Shown here one piece after another: positions 25,929-35,356 of a DNA stretch of 64,000 bases (positions are counted from its first letter, which is position 1; each line of letters begins with the position of its first letter). Source of the DNA: Oceanobacter mangrovi (GTDB taxonomy: Bacteria > Pseudomonadota > Gammaproteobacteria > Pseudomonadales > Oceanobacteraceae). Below the pieces are notes generated by a model, which saw only the letters and a program-made list of their open reading frames with translations, was not told the origin of the DNA and did not search any database. The position numbers and the translations under genes were made by a program. The DNA lies in assembly GCF_019740315.1 (NCBI RefSeq), contig NZ_JAHXZR010000008.1:1-64000 (forward strand). Direction: 5' to 3'.

Positions 25929-28136
25929 TCAGGCCTTCTGGATGTGGAAACAGTGGTGAATATTGGGGCGACGAGCGTAGTCCGTTGGCACCGACCACTT
26001 GCTGACATTACGGATATTGAGCGCGGTTTCGGCACTTTCCTGCAGTGCTTTCTCGTCCATCACAAAGGTCCGCAGGTTGGTTGAGAAGATCAGCAAACCA
26101 CCGGGCCGCAAACAGTCCATCGCCTGCTCAATCAGACGCACGTGATCACGCTGGATATCCAGCACCCCTTCCATCCGCTTGGAGTTGGAGAAAGTTGGCG
26201 GGTCCATAAAGATCAGGTCGTACTGCTCCTTACAATCACCCAGCCACTGCAAACAGTCCGCCTGAATAAACTCATGTTTGGCCGGATTAATACCGTTCAA
26301 CTCGAAGTTGTCCTTGCCCCAGTTCAGATAGGTACGCGACATATCCACACTGGTACAAACCGCACCGGCGTTCGCGGCATGAACACTGGCGCTGGCGGTA
26401 TAGCAGAACAGGTTGAGGAACTTTGGTGCGGTCATCGCCGCACAACGTTTGGCGATCTCCAGACGGGTTGGCCGGTGATCAAGGAACAGGCCGGTATCGA
26501 GATAATCCTTCAGATTGACCCAAACCTGAATCTGGCCTTCGCGGCTCGGGAAGCGGTGGCGAACCAGACCATCACTGGACTGCTTTTCATATTGCTTCTT
26601 GCCCGCCTGACGCTCACGACGCTTCAGCACAATCTGCTCTGCCGGTACGCCAGTGACTTCCGGCAACACGGCCAGGACATCCAGCAAACGGCGTTCAGCC
26701 TTGGCTTCGTCAATGGACTTTGGCGGTACATATTCCTGCACGTGCAACCAATCACGGCTGACCGTCATTCCCTCGCGAGCATCGGTGTACCAGTCCACGG
26801 CCACGGCATATTCCGGCAGATCCTGGTCATAGACCCGATAGCTGGCAATACCGTCACGTTTGACCCATTTCTGGATCTGCTTGAGGTTCTTTTTCAGCCG
26901 GTTGGCGAAGGCTTCTACCGGGCCACGGATCATGGTTCCCTGCGGCTGGGCGGAGCGTTCGTCAGCAGCACCAAACACCAGCAGGCGGGTTTCGATCTTG
27001 CCGTTGAGGAACTTGTATTGCTTGTCGAGTGGACGTCGAACCGCCTTGGCCAGATCAGTATTGCCGGTGAACAGCGCCAGCTTCCATTCCGGCACCTGCA
27101 TGGTGGCATCGTGCAGTTGTTGGTACAGCGGCGCCAGCTGCGGCAATTCACTCAAACGTTCGCCATACGGCGGGTTGGTAATCACCAGACCACCTTCGGC
27201 GATCACATCCTTATTAATGCGGAACTGATCAATCGGGCGCTTTTCCAGATGCACCAGACCCGCCAGACCGGAACGTGCGAGGTTGGCATTGGCCGCTTCG
27301 AGCTGGCGCGCATCCAGATCAAAACCGTAGAAACGGCTCTTGAGGTTTTTGATACCTGCAGTACGACGCTCACGCGCCTGCTCAACCATGTCGGTCCAAA
27401 GCTTGCGGTCGTGGCCACGCCAGTGTTCAAAGCCATGCTGCTGACGGTTCAAACCCGGTGCAACATCAGCCGCCATCAGGCCCGCTTCGATCAGCAAGGT
27501 GCCGGAACCACACATGGGATCAACCAGGTGCTTGCCTTGCTCGGCCAGTTCCGGCCAGCCAGCCCGCATCAGCAGCGCTGCCGCGAGCGTTTCCTTTAAC
27601 GGCGCCAGACCCGGTTGCAAACGATAGCCACGACGGTGCATGCCAGGGCCACTGAAGTTCAGATACAGGGCCAGCTTGCCCTTGCGCAGTACCGCGTCGA
27701 TACGCAGATCGGCTTCCTTGCTGACATTCGGCCGCGAGCCCTGGTCGGCGCGGAAACGGTCAACAATGGCATCCTTGATTTTCTGGGCGCCAAACTGGGT
27801 GTTGTTGACAAAGTCAGTACGGCCGTTGAAGTCCACCCGAATGGTAGCGTTGGCCGAAAACAAGGCTGGCCAGTCAACCGAACGTGCCACTTCGTACATT
27901 TCGTCAACCGAATTAACACTGGCTTCCTGCAACGGCATCAGCAAGCGGTTACCCAGTCGGGACCACAAGCAAAAACGGTAAGCGTCCTCAATTGACCCCT
28001 TCCAGAATACACCGAGTGGTGTTTCACGCTCGAACTCACCTCCTAATGCATTGATTTCATTAGCTAAAAGCGGCTCGATTCCCTTGCTGCAAATGGCCAG
28101 CCAGGAAAAGGTGGTTGCTGATTCAGGATTTTGCAT
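25929..28136 (-). CDS. rlmKL: Bifunctional 23S rRNA methyltransferase RlmKL
   Basis: 735 residues. The N-terminal half (RlmL) has a THUMP domain (about 45-165), LVDPMCGSGTLLIEAG and NPPYGERL, giving m2G2445. The C-terminal half (RlmK) has FLNLFCYTASASVHAAN and DPPTFSNSKRM, giving m7G2069. Both halves are intact. Several ATG codons are possible at the front; ATG 28136 is chosen because it fits the family's N-terminus and an AGG-like site, but ATG 28187 or 28145 cannot be excluded. Confidence 0.93.
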   Translation of the reverse strand: MQNPESATTFSWLAICSKGIEPLLANEINALGGEFERETPLGVFWKGSIEDAYRFCLWSRLGNRLLMPLQEASVNSVDEMYEVARSVDWPALFSANATIRVDFNGRTDFVNNTQFGAQKIKDAIVDRFRADQGSRPNVSKEADLRIDAVLRKGKLALYLNFSGPGMHRRGYRLQPGLAPLKETLAAALLMRAGWPELAEQGKHLVDPMCGSGTLLIEAGLMAADVAPGLNRQQHGFEHWRGHDRKLWTDMVEQARERRTAGIKNLKSRFYGFDLDARQLEAANANLARSGLAGLVHLEKRPIDQFRINKDVIAEGGLVITNPPYGERLSELPQLAPLYQQLHDATMQVPEWKLALFTGNTDLAKAVRRPLDKQYKFLNGKIETRLLVFGAADERSAQPQGTMIRGPVEAFANRLKKNLKQIQKWVKRDGIASYRVYDQDLPEYAVAVDWYTDAREGMTVSRDWLHVQEYVPPKSIDEAKAERRLLDVLAVLPEVTGVPAEQIVLKRRERQAGKKQYEKQSSDGLVRHRFPSREGQIQVWVNLKDYLDTGLFLDHRPTRLEIAKRCAAMTAPKFLNLFCYTASASVHAANAGAVCTSVDMSRTYLNWGKDNFELNGINPAKHEFIQADCLQWLGDCKEQYDLIFMDPPTFSNSKRMEGVLDIQRDHVRLIEQAMDCLRPGGLLIFSTNLRTFVMDEKALQESAETALNIRNVSKWSVPTDYARRPNIHHCFHIQKA

Positions 28137-28313
28137 AAAGTTCATGCCTGTCTGATGAAATAGCCATTCGTTACAAACGAGTGACATTTTATTTAAATAA
28201 AATCGTTAACAACGACTGTCCAATCGCGATACAAACGAGATGTCGCTGCTGAAGATCGTCCTGATTCGAACGACCACAGTGACTTATTGCTAATAAAAGC
28301 GAGGATGCATCGT

Positions 28314-28511
28314 ATGAAAAAACAGAAACGCGATCTGCAAGAACGAGCTTTCAACCGCGGATACCGTGCCGGCATTGAACGGCGATCCAAAGATCTGGCC
28401 CCGCCTGAAGGCCCTATGCGTGATGCCTGGTTAGCGGGCTGGCGCTCCGGACGTGCAGACCATTGGGATGGATACACCGGCGTTTCTGGTATTCATCGAA
28501 TGGTGGTTTAA
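28314..28511 (+). CDS. rmf: Ribosome modulation factor Rmf
   Basis: 65 residues, starting MKKQKRDLQERAFNRGYRAGIERRSKD with the basic pattern of E. coli Rmf and WLAGWRSGRADHWDGYTG at the end. GAGG at 28301 decides ATG 28314. Rmf pairs 70S ribosomes into inactive 100S dimers in stationary phase. It is divergent from rlmKL, a natural neighbour since both act on ribosomes. Confidence 0.93.
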   Translation: MKKQKRDLQERAFNRGYRAGIERRSKDLAPPEGPMRDAWLAGWRSGRADHWDGYTGVSGIHRMVV

Positions 28512-28630
28512 CCACCACTCCAGGCTCCGTCTGCAAAAGGGGGTTAACCAACTGATGCAGAGCCTGAAAAACCGAATTCCCCAGCCCATCCAGGGCTGAC
28601 AAAAAAAGCAAGCCTCCTGCTCCGGGAGGC

Positions 28631-28653
28631 GGCCCCCAAGAGGGGCCTTTTTT
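28631..28653 (+). terminator. Terminator after rmf
   Basis: GGCCCC-CAAGA-GGGGCC followed by TTTTTT. An extra outer pair (AGCAAGC...GCTTGCT) encloses it, together with a second small CCTCC/GGAGG hairpin. Confidence 0.85.
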
Positions 28654-28692
28654 ATGCTTGCTGATTACTGTCGCCTGGCACCAGAGCTAAGC

Positions 28693-29715
28693 CTAGCGGT
28701 AGTTCGCCAGCGCCTCGACAGCCTCACGAACCAGTTCAGGGCCACGATAAATAAAGCCACTGTAGATCTGCACCAGCTGGGCACCGGCCTTGAACTTGTC
28801 GATGGCACCGGCACCGTCGCTGATACCGCCAACACCAATCACTGGCAAACGGCCGTCAAGTGCCTTGCACAGCACTTCCAGCACCTCAGTGGCTTTCTCT
28901 TCCAGCGGCGCGCCGCTCAAACCACCCTGCTCATTGGCATTCTGACAGCCCTGCACCCCTTCACGATCCAGTGTGGTGTTGGTGGCAATCACGCCATCCA
29001 TACCGCACTCAACCAGGGTGTTGGCAACCAGCGCCACTTCGTCGGTATTCATGTCTGGCGCGATCTTGACGAAAATTGGCTTATAGCCGAATTGTGGTGC
29101 CAGCTCGCGTTGCTTTTCTTTCAGTGGCGTCAGCAGTTCTTTCAGCGCATCACCGTACTGCAGGGTGCGCAGTCCCGGCGTGTTCGGAGAGGAAATATTG
29201 ACGGTAATATAGGTGGCGTACTGGTAAACCTTTTCCAGACAAATCAGGTAATCGTCGACCGCCCGTTCAACTGGCGTGTCGAAGTTCTTGCCGATATTGA
29301 TGCCCAGCACACCCGTGAATCTGGCTTTTTTAACCCGCTCGATCAGGTAGTCCACACCCTTGTTGTTAAAGCCCATGCGATTGATGATCGCCTGACGCTC
29401 TGGAATGCGGAACAAGCGTGGCTGCGGGTTACCTGGCTGCGGACGTGGCGTAATGGTACCGATCTCGATAAAACCGAAACCCAGCCGCGCCAGCGCATCA
29501 ATGTAGTCACCGTTCTTGTCGAGGCCTGCAGCCAGACCTACCGGGTTCGGAAAACGGATTCCGGCCACTTCAACCGGCTCGCCCTTGACCTCTGGCATCA
29601 TGAATTTCAACAGCTGCAAACGCTCCGCCGCACCCATCAGATCAAGGCTGACTTCGTGGGCCGTTTCGGCACTCAGGCTGAATAACAGGGGGCGAATGGC
29701 ACTGTACCAATCCAT
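28693..29715 (-). CDS. pyrD: Dihydroorotate dehydrogenase (quinone), class 2
   Basis: 340 residues of the membrane-associated class 2 enzyme with an N-terminal helical extension for quinone (first 40 residues). [29 protein letters not shown] with the catalytic serine, and [19 protein letters not shown] are present. Oxidises dihydroorotate to orotate in pyrimidine synthesis and feeds electrons to ubiquinone. ATG 29715 is preferred to the upstream ATG because GAGG lies seven bases before it. Confidence 0.95.
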   Translation of the reverse strand: MDWYSAIRPLLFSLSAETAHEVSLDLMGAAERLQLLKFMMPEVKGEPVEVAGIRFPNPVGLAAGLDKNGDYIDALARLGFGFIEIGTITPRPQPGNPQPRLFRIPERQAIINRMGFNNKGVDYLIERVKKARFTGVLGINIGKNFDTPVERAVDDYLICLEKVYQYATYITVNISSPNTPGLRTLQYGDALKELLTPLKEKQRELAPQFGYKPIFVKIAPDMNTDEVALVANTLVECGMDGVIATNTTLDREGVQGCQNANEQGGLSGAPLEEKATEVLEVLCKALDGRLPVIGVGGISDGAGAIDKFKAGAQLVQIYSGFIYRGPELVREAVEALANYR

Positions 29716-29781
29716 AGGGGTCCTCATGGGTAACGGTTGAAAAGAGAAGCACCAGCCTGGCAGCTGGTAAATTGGCGGCGA

Positions 29782-30009
29782 TTATACGCGAGCCAGCTCA
29801 ATAATGCGCTGGAACTTGCCCTGCTCATCGGTTTCGATGGCAAATCTGCCCCGAATGCCGTCATGGCGAATCACATGCCGCAGCACATTGGCCGGAAAGC
29901 GCACGGTGCGACCATCCAGAGACACCACCTGTACCGTTCGTACGGCACCGGAATAATATTGCTGGTATTCCGCCGCTGAAATCACAAGGTCAAAAACAAT
30001 TCTTGGCAT
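29782..30009 (-). CDS. DUF2835 family protein
   Basis: 75 residues, MPRIVFDLVISAAEYQQYYSG..., with SLDGRTVRFPANVLRHVIRHDGIRGRF, the conserved beta-rich block of DUF2835. These short proteins occur in gammaproteobacteria with unknown function. It lies next to pyrD in the same direction, with no clear promoter between. Confidence 0.75.
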   Translation of the reverse strand: MPRIVFDLVISAAEYQQYYSGAVRTVQVVSLDGRTVRFPANVLRHVIRHDGIRGRFAIETDEQGKFQRIIELARV

Positions 30010-30124
30010 GGTCCTGTTAGCAATGCTGCTGGCGTTGTCGTTCTCTGGGAAAAATTGCCGTTGTCACTGCCCCAAATATAGCAGATCGACAGCCCTGAAC
30101 GGCTTCGTACTGGCCTATTTCCTC

Positions 30125-31000
30125 TCAGAACAAATTAAGATGACGGGCAATGTCGAGCCAGGCGCGGGCGCGGGCATCACTGCCTGGATTCTTGCGGGCA
30201 ACCTGATCGACCAGCATGTTGGTAGCCAGTAGCAAGCCCCAGGTGGATTCCAGAAACAGCCCGGTTTTTGACTTGGCATGGAAGATATAGGGGGTGAAAT
30301 CCCGCGCCCAATAACAGAACTCATCGGTCAGAATCACTACCTGCATGCCCCGTTCGGCAGCCAGTTCACACAAGCGCCGCCCTTGCTGGGCATAAGGCAC
30401 CACATCAATCAGAATGAAAGTGGTGTAGCCCTGCGCCGACTTTTGCGGCTTCGCCAGCCATTCGCCCAGATTGCTGTCGTTGGCTGACAAAAACTGCACA
30501 TTGGTGCGGGCCAATGACAGGCGGCGGGCAAAGTCTTCCGCAGCACCACGAATGGTCTGAAAACCGGAGACATACACCTGATCAGCCGAGGCCACACAAT
30601 TCACCAGCCCCTGCCAGCTGTCGGACTGCAGCTGCTTGTAGAGGTCGACCAGAATCTTCAGATCCTTGTCGAACAGGCTCTTCAGAAAATCGTCCGTCAA
30701 CACCGTACCGTCGTCATTGCTGCGACCCTGCACCGGTGCCAGTTCCTGCTGGATTTCCTGCTTCAGTGCGGCAATGCCCTTGTAGCCAGCCCGTTTCAGA
30801 AAACGACTGACGGTAATCGAACTGACCGCTGCCTTTTCAGCAATCGAAGCGCCGGTTTCAAAGGCAATATTCGGCAGGTTCAGCAGAATGTATTGCGCCA
30901 CCCGGGCTTCCGACGGTGACAGCTGCGGCATCAGTTCATGCAGGTGCTGTTCGGTGCGCCCCGGGATATAACTGTGATCCGACGAAAAGGTATTTTCCAC
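30125..31000 (-). CDS. RpiR/MurR-family transcriptional regulator
   Basis: 291 residues. N-terminal helix-turn-helix (about 25-90, SIAEKAAVSSITVSRFLKRAGYKG) and a C-terminal SIS domain (about 125-265, VYVSGFQTIRGAAEDFARRL, TFILIDVVPYAQQGRRL) that in relatives binds phosphosugars. GTG 31000 lies seven bases after GGAGG. It is divergent from a polyamine-type ABC transporter operon, which it probably controls, though a non-sugar ligand is then likely. Confidence 0.87.
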   Translation of the reverse strand: MENTFSSDHSYIPGRTEQHLHELMPQLSPSEARVAQYILLNLPNIAFETGASIAEKAAVSSITVSRFLKRAGYKGIAALKQEIQQELAPVQGRSNDDGTVLTDDFLKSLFDKDLKILVDLYKQLQSDSWQGLVNCVASADQVYVSGFQTIRGAAEDFARRLSLARTNVQFLSANDSNLGEWLAKPQKSAQGYTTFILIDVVPYAQQGRRLCELAAERGMQVVILTDEFCYWARDFTPYIFHAKSKTGLFLESTWGLLLATNMLVDQVARKNPGSDARARAWLDIARHLNLF

Positions 31001-31307
31001 GCCCAAGCCTCCGGCTGTTACCAGGTTTTCTGCTTTTTACTGACGTCGCCTGTTAGCCTTCCGCAACCCTGCCGCGCATTTTGTGCCGATCCGGTGCAGC
31101 TTTATCAACAAACGCACTATTACCAAGCAACAAAAACAGGAAAAGACATTAAAAGGCGCCAATAAAAACCACTAAACCACTGATTTTATTGAAATATTTA
31201 ATTATGTTATAGATCTAACATATCGTGATATTGAACGATATATATCAGCATTCATAGAATTTCACCACATTGAACGGCTTGTTATTCAACGCTTGGAGGA
31301 ACATCTG
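31001..31307. other. 307-bp divergent control region
   Basis: AT-rich region between the RpiR-type gene and the ABC operon. It holds two overlapping dyads listed separately and presumably both promoters. Confidence 0.6.
31204..31241. promoter_or_regulatory. Overlapping operator-like dyads upstream of the ABC operon
   Basis: ATGTTA-N6-TAACAT (31204-31221) overlaps ATATCGT-N8-ACGATAT (31220-31241). Both lie 65 to 105 bp before the receptor start, in the control region shared with the RpiR-type regulator gene. Confidence 0.5.
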
Positions 31308-32378
31308 ATGAAGGGTCTGATATCCGCTGTAACCAGCAGCAAACGCTTGAGCAAGACCGCCGCACTGGCATGTTTGGGACTGTCGGGGCTGGCTTTGTCC
31401 AGCACAACGTTGGCAGAACAAACGCTCAACCTGTACAACTGGGGTGATTACATCAACCCGGAAGTCATCGAACGCTTCACAGCCGAAACCGGCATCAAGG
31501 TAACACTCGACACCTACTCGTCCAACGAAGAGATGCTGGCCAAGTTGCAGGCTGGTGCAACCGGCTACGACATCATTTTCCCGTCTGTGCACATGCAGGA
31601 TGTGATGACCAGCCTCAACATGCTGGAAAAAACCAACATCAACAAAGCGCCCGGCTTTGAAAACATCCTCAAGGACCACCTGATCGCCGAATCCGACCCC
31701 AAGGGTGAATACTGTTTGCCATACGCCTGGGGCAGCGTCGGCATCGTCTACAACAAGAAGCTGGTGCCTGAACTGAACTCCTGGCAGGAGTTTTTCGCGC
31801 TGCCTTCACAGGGCAAAAAAATCACCCTGCTGGACGATATGCGTGAAGACATCGGTATCGGCCTGATCATGAATGGCAAAAACGTTAACTCCACTGATTC
31901 TCAGGACCTGAAGGCCGCGCAGCAGTTCCTGCTCGACCAAAAGCCTAATATCTCGGCACTGACCTACGACACCATCCCGATGGTGCAGTCCGGTGATATC
32001 GCTGCGGGCCACTACTATGTCGGCGCCATGATGTATGTGAACGAAGACCCGGACACCCTCGCATACGTAATCCCGAAAGAAGGCGCCACCATGTATCAGG
32101 AAGATATGTGTGTACTGAAAAGCGCGCCCAACAAAAGCAACGCCCGCAAGTTCATGGAATTTTTCCTGCAACCAGAAATTTCTGCCATGAACACCATTCA
32201 ACAGACCAATGGCTCGGTTAACAAGGCCGCCATCTCACTGTTGCCTGCGGCAATGCGTGACAACCCCAACATGAATCCGCCAGTAGAAACCATGGAAAAA
32301 CTGCAGGTGTTCAAGGATCTCGGCAAGGGCATCAAGTTGTACGACCGCGTCTGGACCAAATTCCGCACCGCATCCTGA
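31308..32378 (+). CDS. Polyamine-type ABC transporter substrate-binding protein (PotD/PotF-like)
   Basis: 356 residues. Signal peptide (cleavage near ALSSTTLA/E, about residue 37). LNLYNWGDYINPEVIERFT and YDIIFPSVHMQDVMT match PotD/PotF. Compared with E. coli PotD, the pocket keeps the acidic block DDMRED, but the tryptophan of GMIWNG is tyrosine (GHYYVG) and FWMDS is MYQED. This suggests an amine-bearing ligand that may not be putrescine or spermidine. GGAGGA precedes ATG 31308. It is first in a five-gene operon. Confidence 0.85.
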   Translation: MKGLISAVTSSKRLSKTAALACLGLSGLALSSTTLAEQTLNLYNWGDYINPEVIERFTAETGIKVTLDTYSSNEEMLAKLQAGATGYDIIFPSVHMQDVMTSLNMLEKTNINKAPGFENILKDHLIAESDPKGEYCLPYAWGSVGIVYNKKLVPELNSWQEFFALPSQGKKITLLDDMREDIGIGLIMNGKNVNSTDSQDLKAAQQFLLDQKPNISALTYDTIPMVQSGDIAAGHYYVGAMMYVNEDPDTLAYVIPKEGATMYQEDMCVLKSAPNKSNARKFMEFFLQPEISAMNTIQQTNGSVNKAAISLLPAAMRDNPNMNPPVETMEKLQVFKDLGKGIKLYDRVWTKFRTAS

Positions 32379-32462
32379 TCAACCACTGACCCCGAGCGCG
32401 GGCCGACGGCCCGCGCCTCCCACAGCTGAAGTTTTCGAACGACGTTTCCTTGAGGTTTCACT

Positions 32463-33605
32463 ATGTCTGAACGAAATAGCGCACCGGACTTTCTGAAAAT
32501 AAAAAACGCCATGCGTCATTTCCAGACGCCGGAAGGCAGCCTGGTCAAGGCGCTGGACGGCATCAACCTGACCATCGCCCAAAGCGAATTTATTACCTTG
32601 CTGGGGCCATCCGGCTGCGGCAAAACCACCCTGCTGAACATCATTGCCGGTTTTGAACGGCTCGACAGCGGCAAGATTCTGCTCGACAACAGCCCATTGC
32701 TGGAACTACCCGCCCACAAACGGCCGGTCAATACCGTGTTCCAGTCCTACGCCCTGTTCCCACATCTGAACATAGGTGACAACGTCGGTTACGGCCTCGA
32801 CATCCATGGCGTCGCCAAACAGGAACGTAACAAACGCGTGGCAGAAGCGCTGGAAATGGTGGGTCTGCAAGGTGTCGAAAAGCGCCGTCCGACCCAGCTT
32901 TCAGGTGGTCAACAACAGCGTGTGGCGCTGGCACGGGCGATTGTGAATCGGCCGAAAATGTTGTTGCTGGACGAACCCCTGTCGGCCCTCGACCGCAACC
33001 TGCGCATGAAGATGCAGATCGAATTGAAAAATCTGCAGGCCGAGCTGGGTATCTGCTTCCTGTTTGTCACCCATGATCAGGAAGAAGCGCTCACCATGTC
33101 CGACCGCATCGTCGTGCTCAACGGTGGCAAGGTCGAACAGGTTGGTACACCGGATGAAATTTATCATCGTCCGGCCAGCCGTTTTGTCAGCGAGTTTATT
33201 GGTGAAAGCAATATTTTCAGCGGTACCGTCAGCCGTTGCGAAAACGGTCTCGCCCTGGTTAATGCCGACGGCAGCGAGATTGTCTGCCAGAGCCAGCAGC
33301 TGCGTGTTGGCCAACCAGTGTCGCTGTTGCTGCGCCCGGAGCACTTCCAGCTGGTTGCGGGTTCTCCAGCCAGCGGCACAAGCAGCCAGGCCATGATCCA
33401 GGCCCGACTGCAACAGTCCGTTTTTATCGGCCGCGACCACCAGCTGCATTGTCAGATGGCCAATGGTCAGCCGATTTCCGCGCTGATTCGCAGTGCCATG
33501 GCGGCAGTGCAGCCAGGTCAGGCAATTGAACTGCACTATGATCCCGCAGCGGTGCATGTGATTCCTGCTGCAGCACAGCAGTCTGCCGACGAAGAGGCTG
33601 CCTGA
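32463..33605 (+). CDS. potA: Polyamine-type ABC transporter ATP-binding protein
   Basis: 380 residues. Walker [10 protein letters not shown] (about 49-57), Q-loop region [12 protein letters not shown], signature [15 protein letters not shown], Walker [12 protein letters not shown] and the switch histidine [10 protein letters not shown]-terminal TOBE regulatory domain follows (about 270-375). It powers uptake with the two permeases downstream. Its TGA overlaps the next ATG (ATGA), so translation is coupled. Confidence 0.93.
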   Translation: MSERNSAPDFLKIKNAMRHFQTPEGSLVKALDGINLTIAQSEFITLLGPSGCGKTTLLNIIAGFERLDSGKILLDNSPLLELPAHKRPVNTVFQSYALFPHLNIGDNVGYGLDIHGVAKQERNKRVAEALEMVGLQGVEKRRPTQLSGGQQQRVALARAIVNRPKMLLLDEPLSALDRNLRMKMQIELKNLQAELGICFLFVTHDQEEALTMSDRIVVLNGGKVEQVGTPDEIYHRPASRFVSEFIGESNIFSGTVSRCENGLALVNADGSEIVCQSQQLRVGQPVSLLLRPEHFQLVAGSPASGTSSQAMIQARLQQSVFIGRDHQLHCQMANGQPISALIRSAMAAVQPGQAIELHYDPAAVHVIPAAAQQSADEEAA

Positions 33606-34492
33606 TGAAATCCTTCAGCCGCCAGCAAAAGCAGCTGGTATTACTGCTGGCTCCGGCCACCCTGTTCCTCGGTATCTTTTTTATCGGCCCACTGTTGATC
33701 ATGGCCGTATACAGCTTCCTCGAACCAGGCCTTTACGGTGGTGTGGAATGGAATTTCTACCACTGGAACTACGGCCGGGTGCTGGGCTGGGCCGACGGTT
33801 TCTATGAAGAATTCGACCTGGTATATCTGGAGATTCTGGCCCGCTCGGCCGGACTGGCACTGGCGACTACACTGTTGACCTTGCTGGTGTGTTACCCGGC
33901 GGCGTTCTGGATCAGCCGTATGTCGACGCGTGGCAAGGCACTGTGCCTGTTCCTGATCACACTGCCGTTCTTCTCCAGCATGATCATCCGGTTGTACGCC
34001 TGGATTCTGATCCTGCGTGACTCCGGCTTTGCCAACCAGATTCTCGACGCGCTGGGACTGATTTCCGAGCCACTCGGGCTGATGTACTCCAGCACCGCCG
34101 TGGTGATCGGCATGATCTACATCTTTGTGCCTTTTATGTTCCTGCCGCTGTACTCCAGCGTCGAAAAGATCGACGGCAAGCTGATTCAGGCCTCGCAGGA
34201 CCTCGGCGCTGCGCCCTTGACCACCTTCCGGAAAGTGATTCTGCCACTGACCTTGCCTGGTGTGATCGCCGGTAGCGTACTGGTCTTTATCCCTTCACTC
34301 GGCAACTTTGTGGTGCCTTCGATGCTGGGCGGCGCCAAGGTGGTGATGATCGGCAACCTGGTCGAACAGCAGTTCCTCTATGCCCGCAACTGGCCGTTCG
34401 GCGCGACCCTGTCGATGCTGATGATTGTGTCAATGCTGGTGATCGTTTCGTTTTACCTGTTCAAGGTAATGAAAAATCAGCCCCAGAGCTGA
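33605..34492 (+). CDS. potB: Polyamine-type ABC transporter permease (PotB/PotH-like)
   Basis: 295 residues with six membrane helices. The family EAA-type loop DLGAAPLTTFRKVILPLTLPGVIAG contacts the ATPase. It pairs with the next permease. The ATG overlaps the ATPase stop. Confidence 0.9.
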   Translation: MKSFSRQQKQLVLLLAPATLFLGIFFIGPLLIMAVYSFLEPGLYGGVEWNFYHWNYGRVLGWADGFYEEFDLVYLEILARSAGLALATTLLTLLVCYPAAFWISRMSTRGKALCLFLITLPFFSSMIIRLYAWILILRDSGFANQILDALGLISEPLGLMYSSTAVVIGMIYIFVPFMFLPLYSSVEKIDGKLIQASQDLGAAPLTTFRKVILPLTLPGVIAGSVLVFIPSLGNFVVPSMLGGAKVVMIGNLVEQQFLYARNWPFGATLSMLMIVSMLVIVSFYLFKVMKNQPQS

Positions 34493-34501
34493 GGTGTTCC
34501 G

Positions 34502-35341
34502 ATGACTACAGCCTTTCTACGCAAACTGTTTAACCCCCTGCTCTCCGGCTACGGCGCGCTGTTCATGCTGTTTTTGTACGCGCCGGTGATTCTGGTGGTG
34601 GTGTATTCCTTCAACTCCAACCCGGTCAATCTGATGATCTGGGACCATTTCACCTTCGACTGGTACATCAACCTGTTTGGCGGTGATACCCCATTAAAAG
34701 ATGACATCAGCTATGTCGACTCCACCGACCAGCTGCTGGCCGCGCTGGGCACCAGTCTGACCGTGGCGGCGTTGGCCACCATTACCGCCACCGTACTGGG
34801 AACCAGCACAGCAGTAGCGATGGCTCGCTACCGGTTCCGGATGCAGGGTTTCTACCGCCTGCTGCTGTTTGTGCCGATGGTGATGCCGGACATTGTGCTG
34901 GGCATTGCGCTGCTGATCTTTTTTGTTGGTGCCGGTATTCATCTGGGCGTCATCTCCATTGTGATTGGCCACTGCACCTTCCTGACCAGCTACGTGTTTA
35001 TTGTTGTCAGCGCCCGTCTGGCCGGTATGAACCCGCTGATTGAATCCGCCTCTGCCGACCTCGGTGCCAACGAATGGCAGACCTTCCGCCGCGTCACCCT
35101 GCCGCTGATTCTGCCCGGTGTGATTGGTGGAGCCTTGCTGAGTTTCATTATTTCGATGGACGACCTGGTGATTACCTACTTCATCAGCGGAGTCGACTCC
35201 ACCACCTTACCGGTTTTCATCATGGGGCTGATTCGGCGTGGCATTAAACCCGAAATCAATGCCATCGCCACACTGATGCTGGTGTTCTCAATTGTGATTG
35301 CTTCTGCGGGGATCTATTTCAAATCCCGCAATGCCGATTAA
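34502..35341 (+). CDS. potC: Polyamine-type ABC transporter permease (PotC/PotI-like)
   Basis: 279 residues with six helices and the EAA loop ADLGANEWQTFRRVTLPLILPG. Lies 9 bp after the first permease. The order receptor, ATPase, two permeases is that of potFGHI rather than potABCD. Confidence 0.9.
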   Translation: MTTAFLRKLFNPLLSGYGALFMLFLYAPVILVVVYSFNSNPVNLMIWDHFTFDWYINLFGGDTPLKDDISYVDSTDQLLAALGTSLTVAALATITATVLGTSTAVAMARYRFRMQGFYRLLLFVPMVMPDIVLGIALLIFFVGAGIHLGVISIVIGHCTFLTSYVFIVVSARLAGMNPLIESASADLGANEWQTFRRVTLPLILPGVIGGALLSFIISMDDLVITYFISGVDSTTLPVFIMGLIRRGIKPEINAIATLMLVFSIVIASAGIYFKSRNAD

Positions 35342-35356
35342 ACAGGAAGTGTTGTT

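Noticed and set aside
26142-27599. Long forward ORF of 485 codons
   Set aside because: It is the mirror of rlmKL, whose motifs on the reverse strand are clear.
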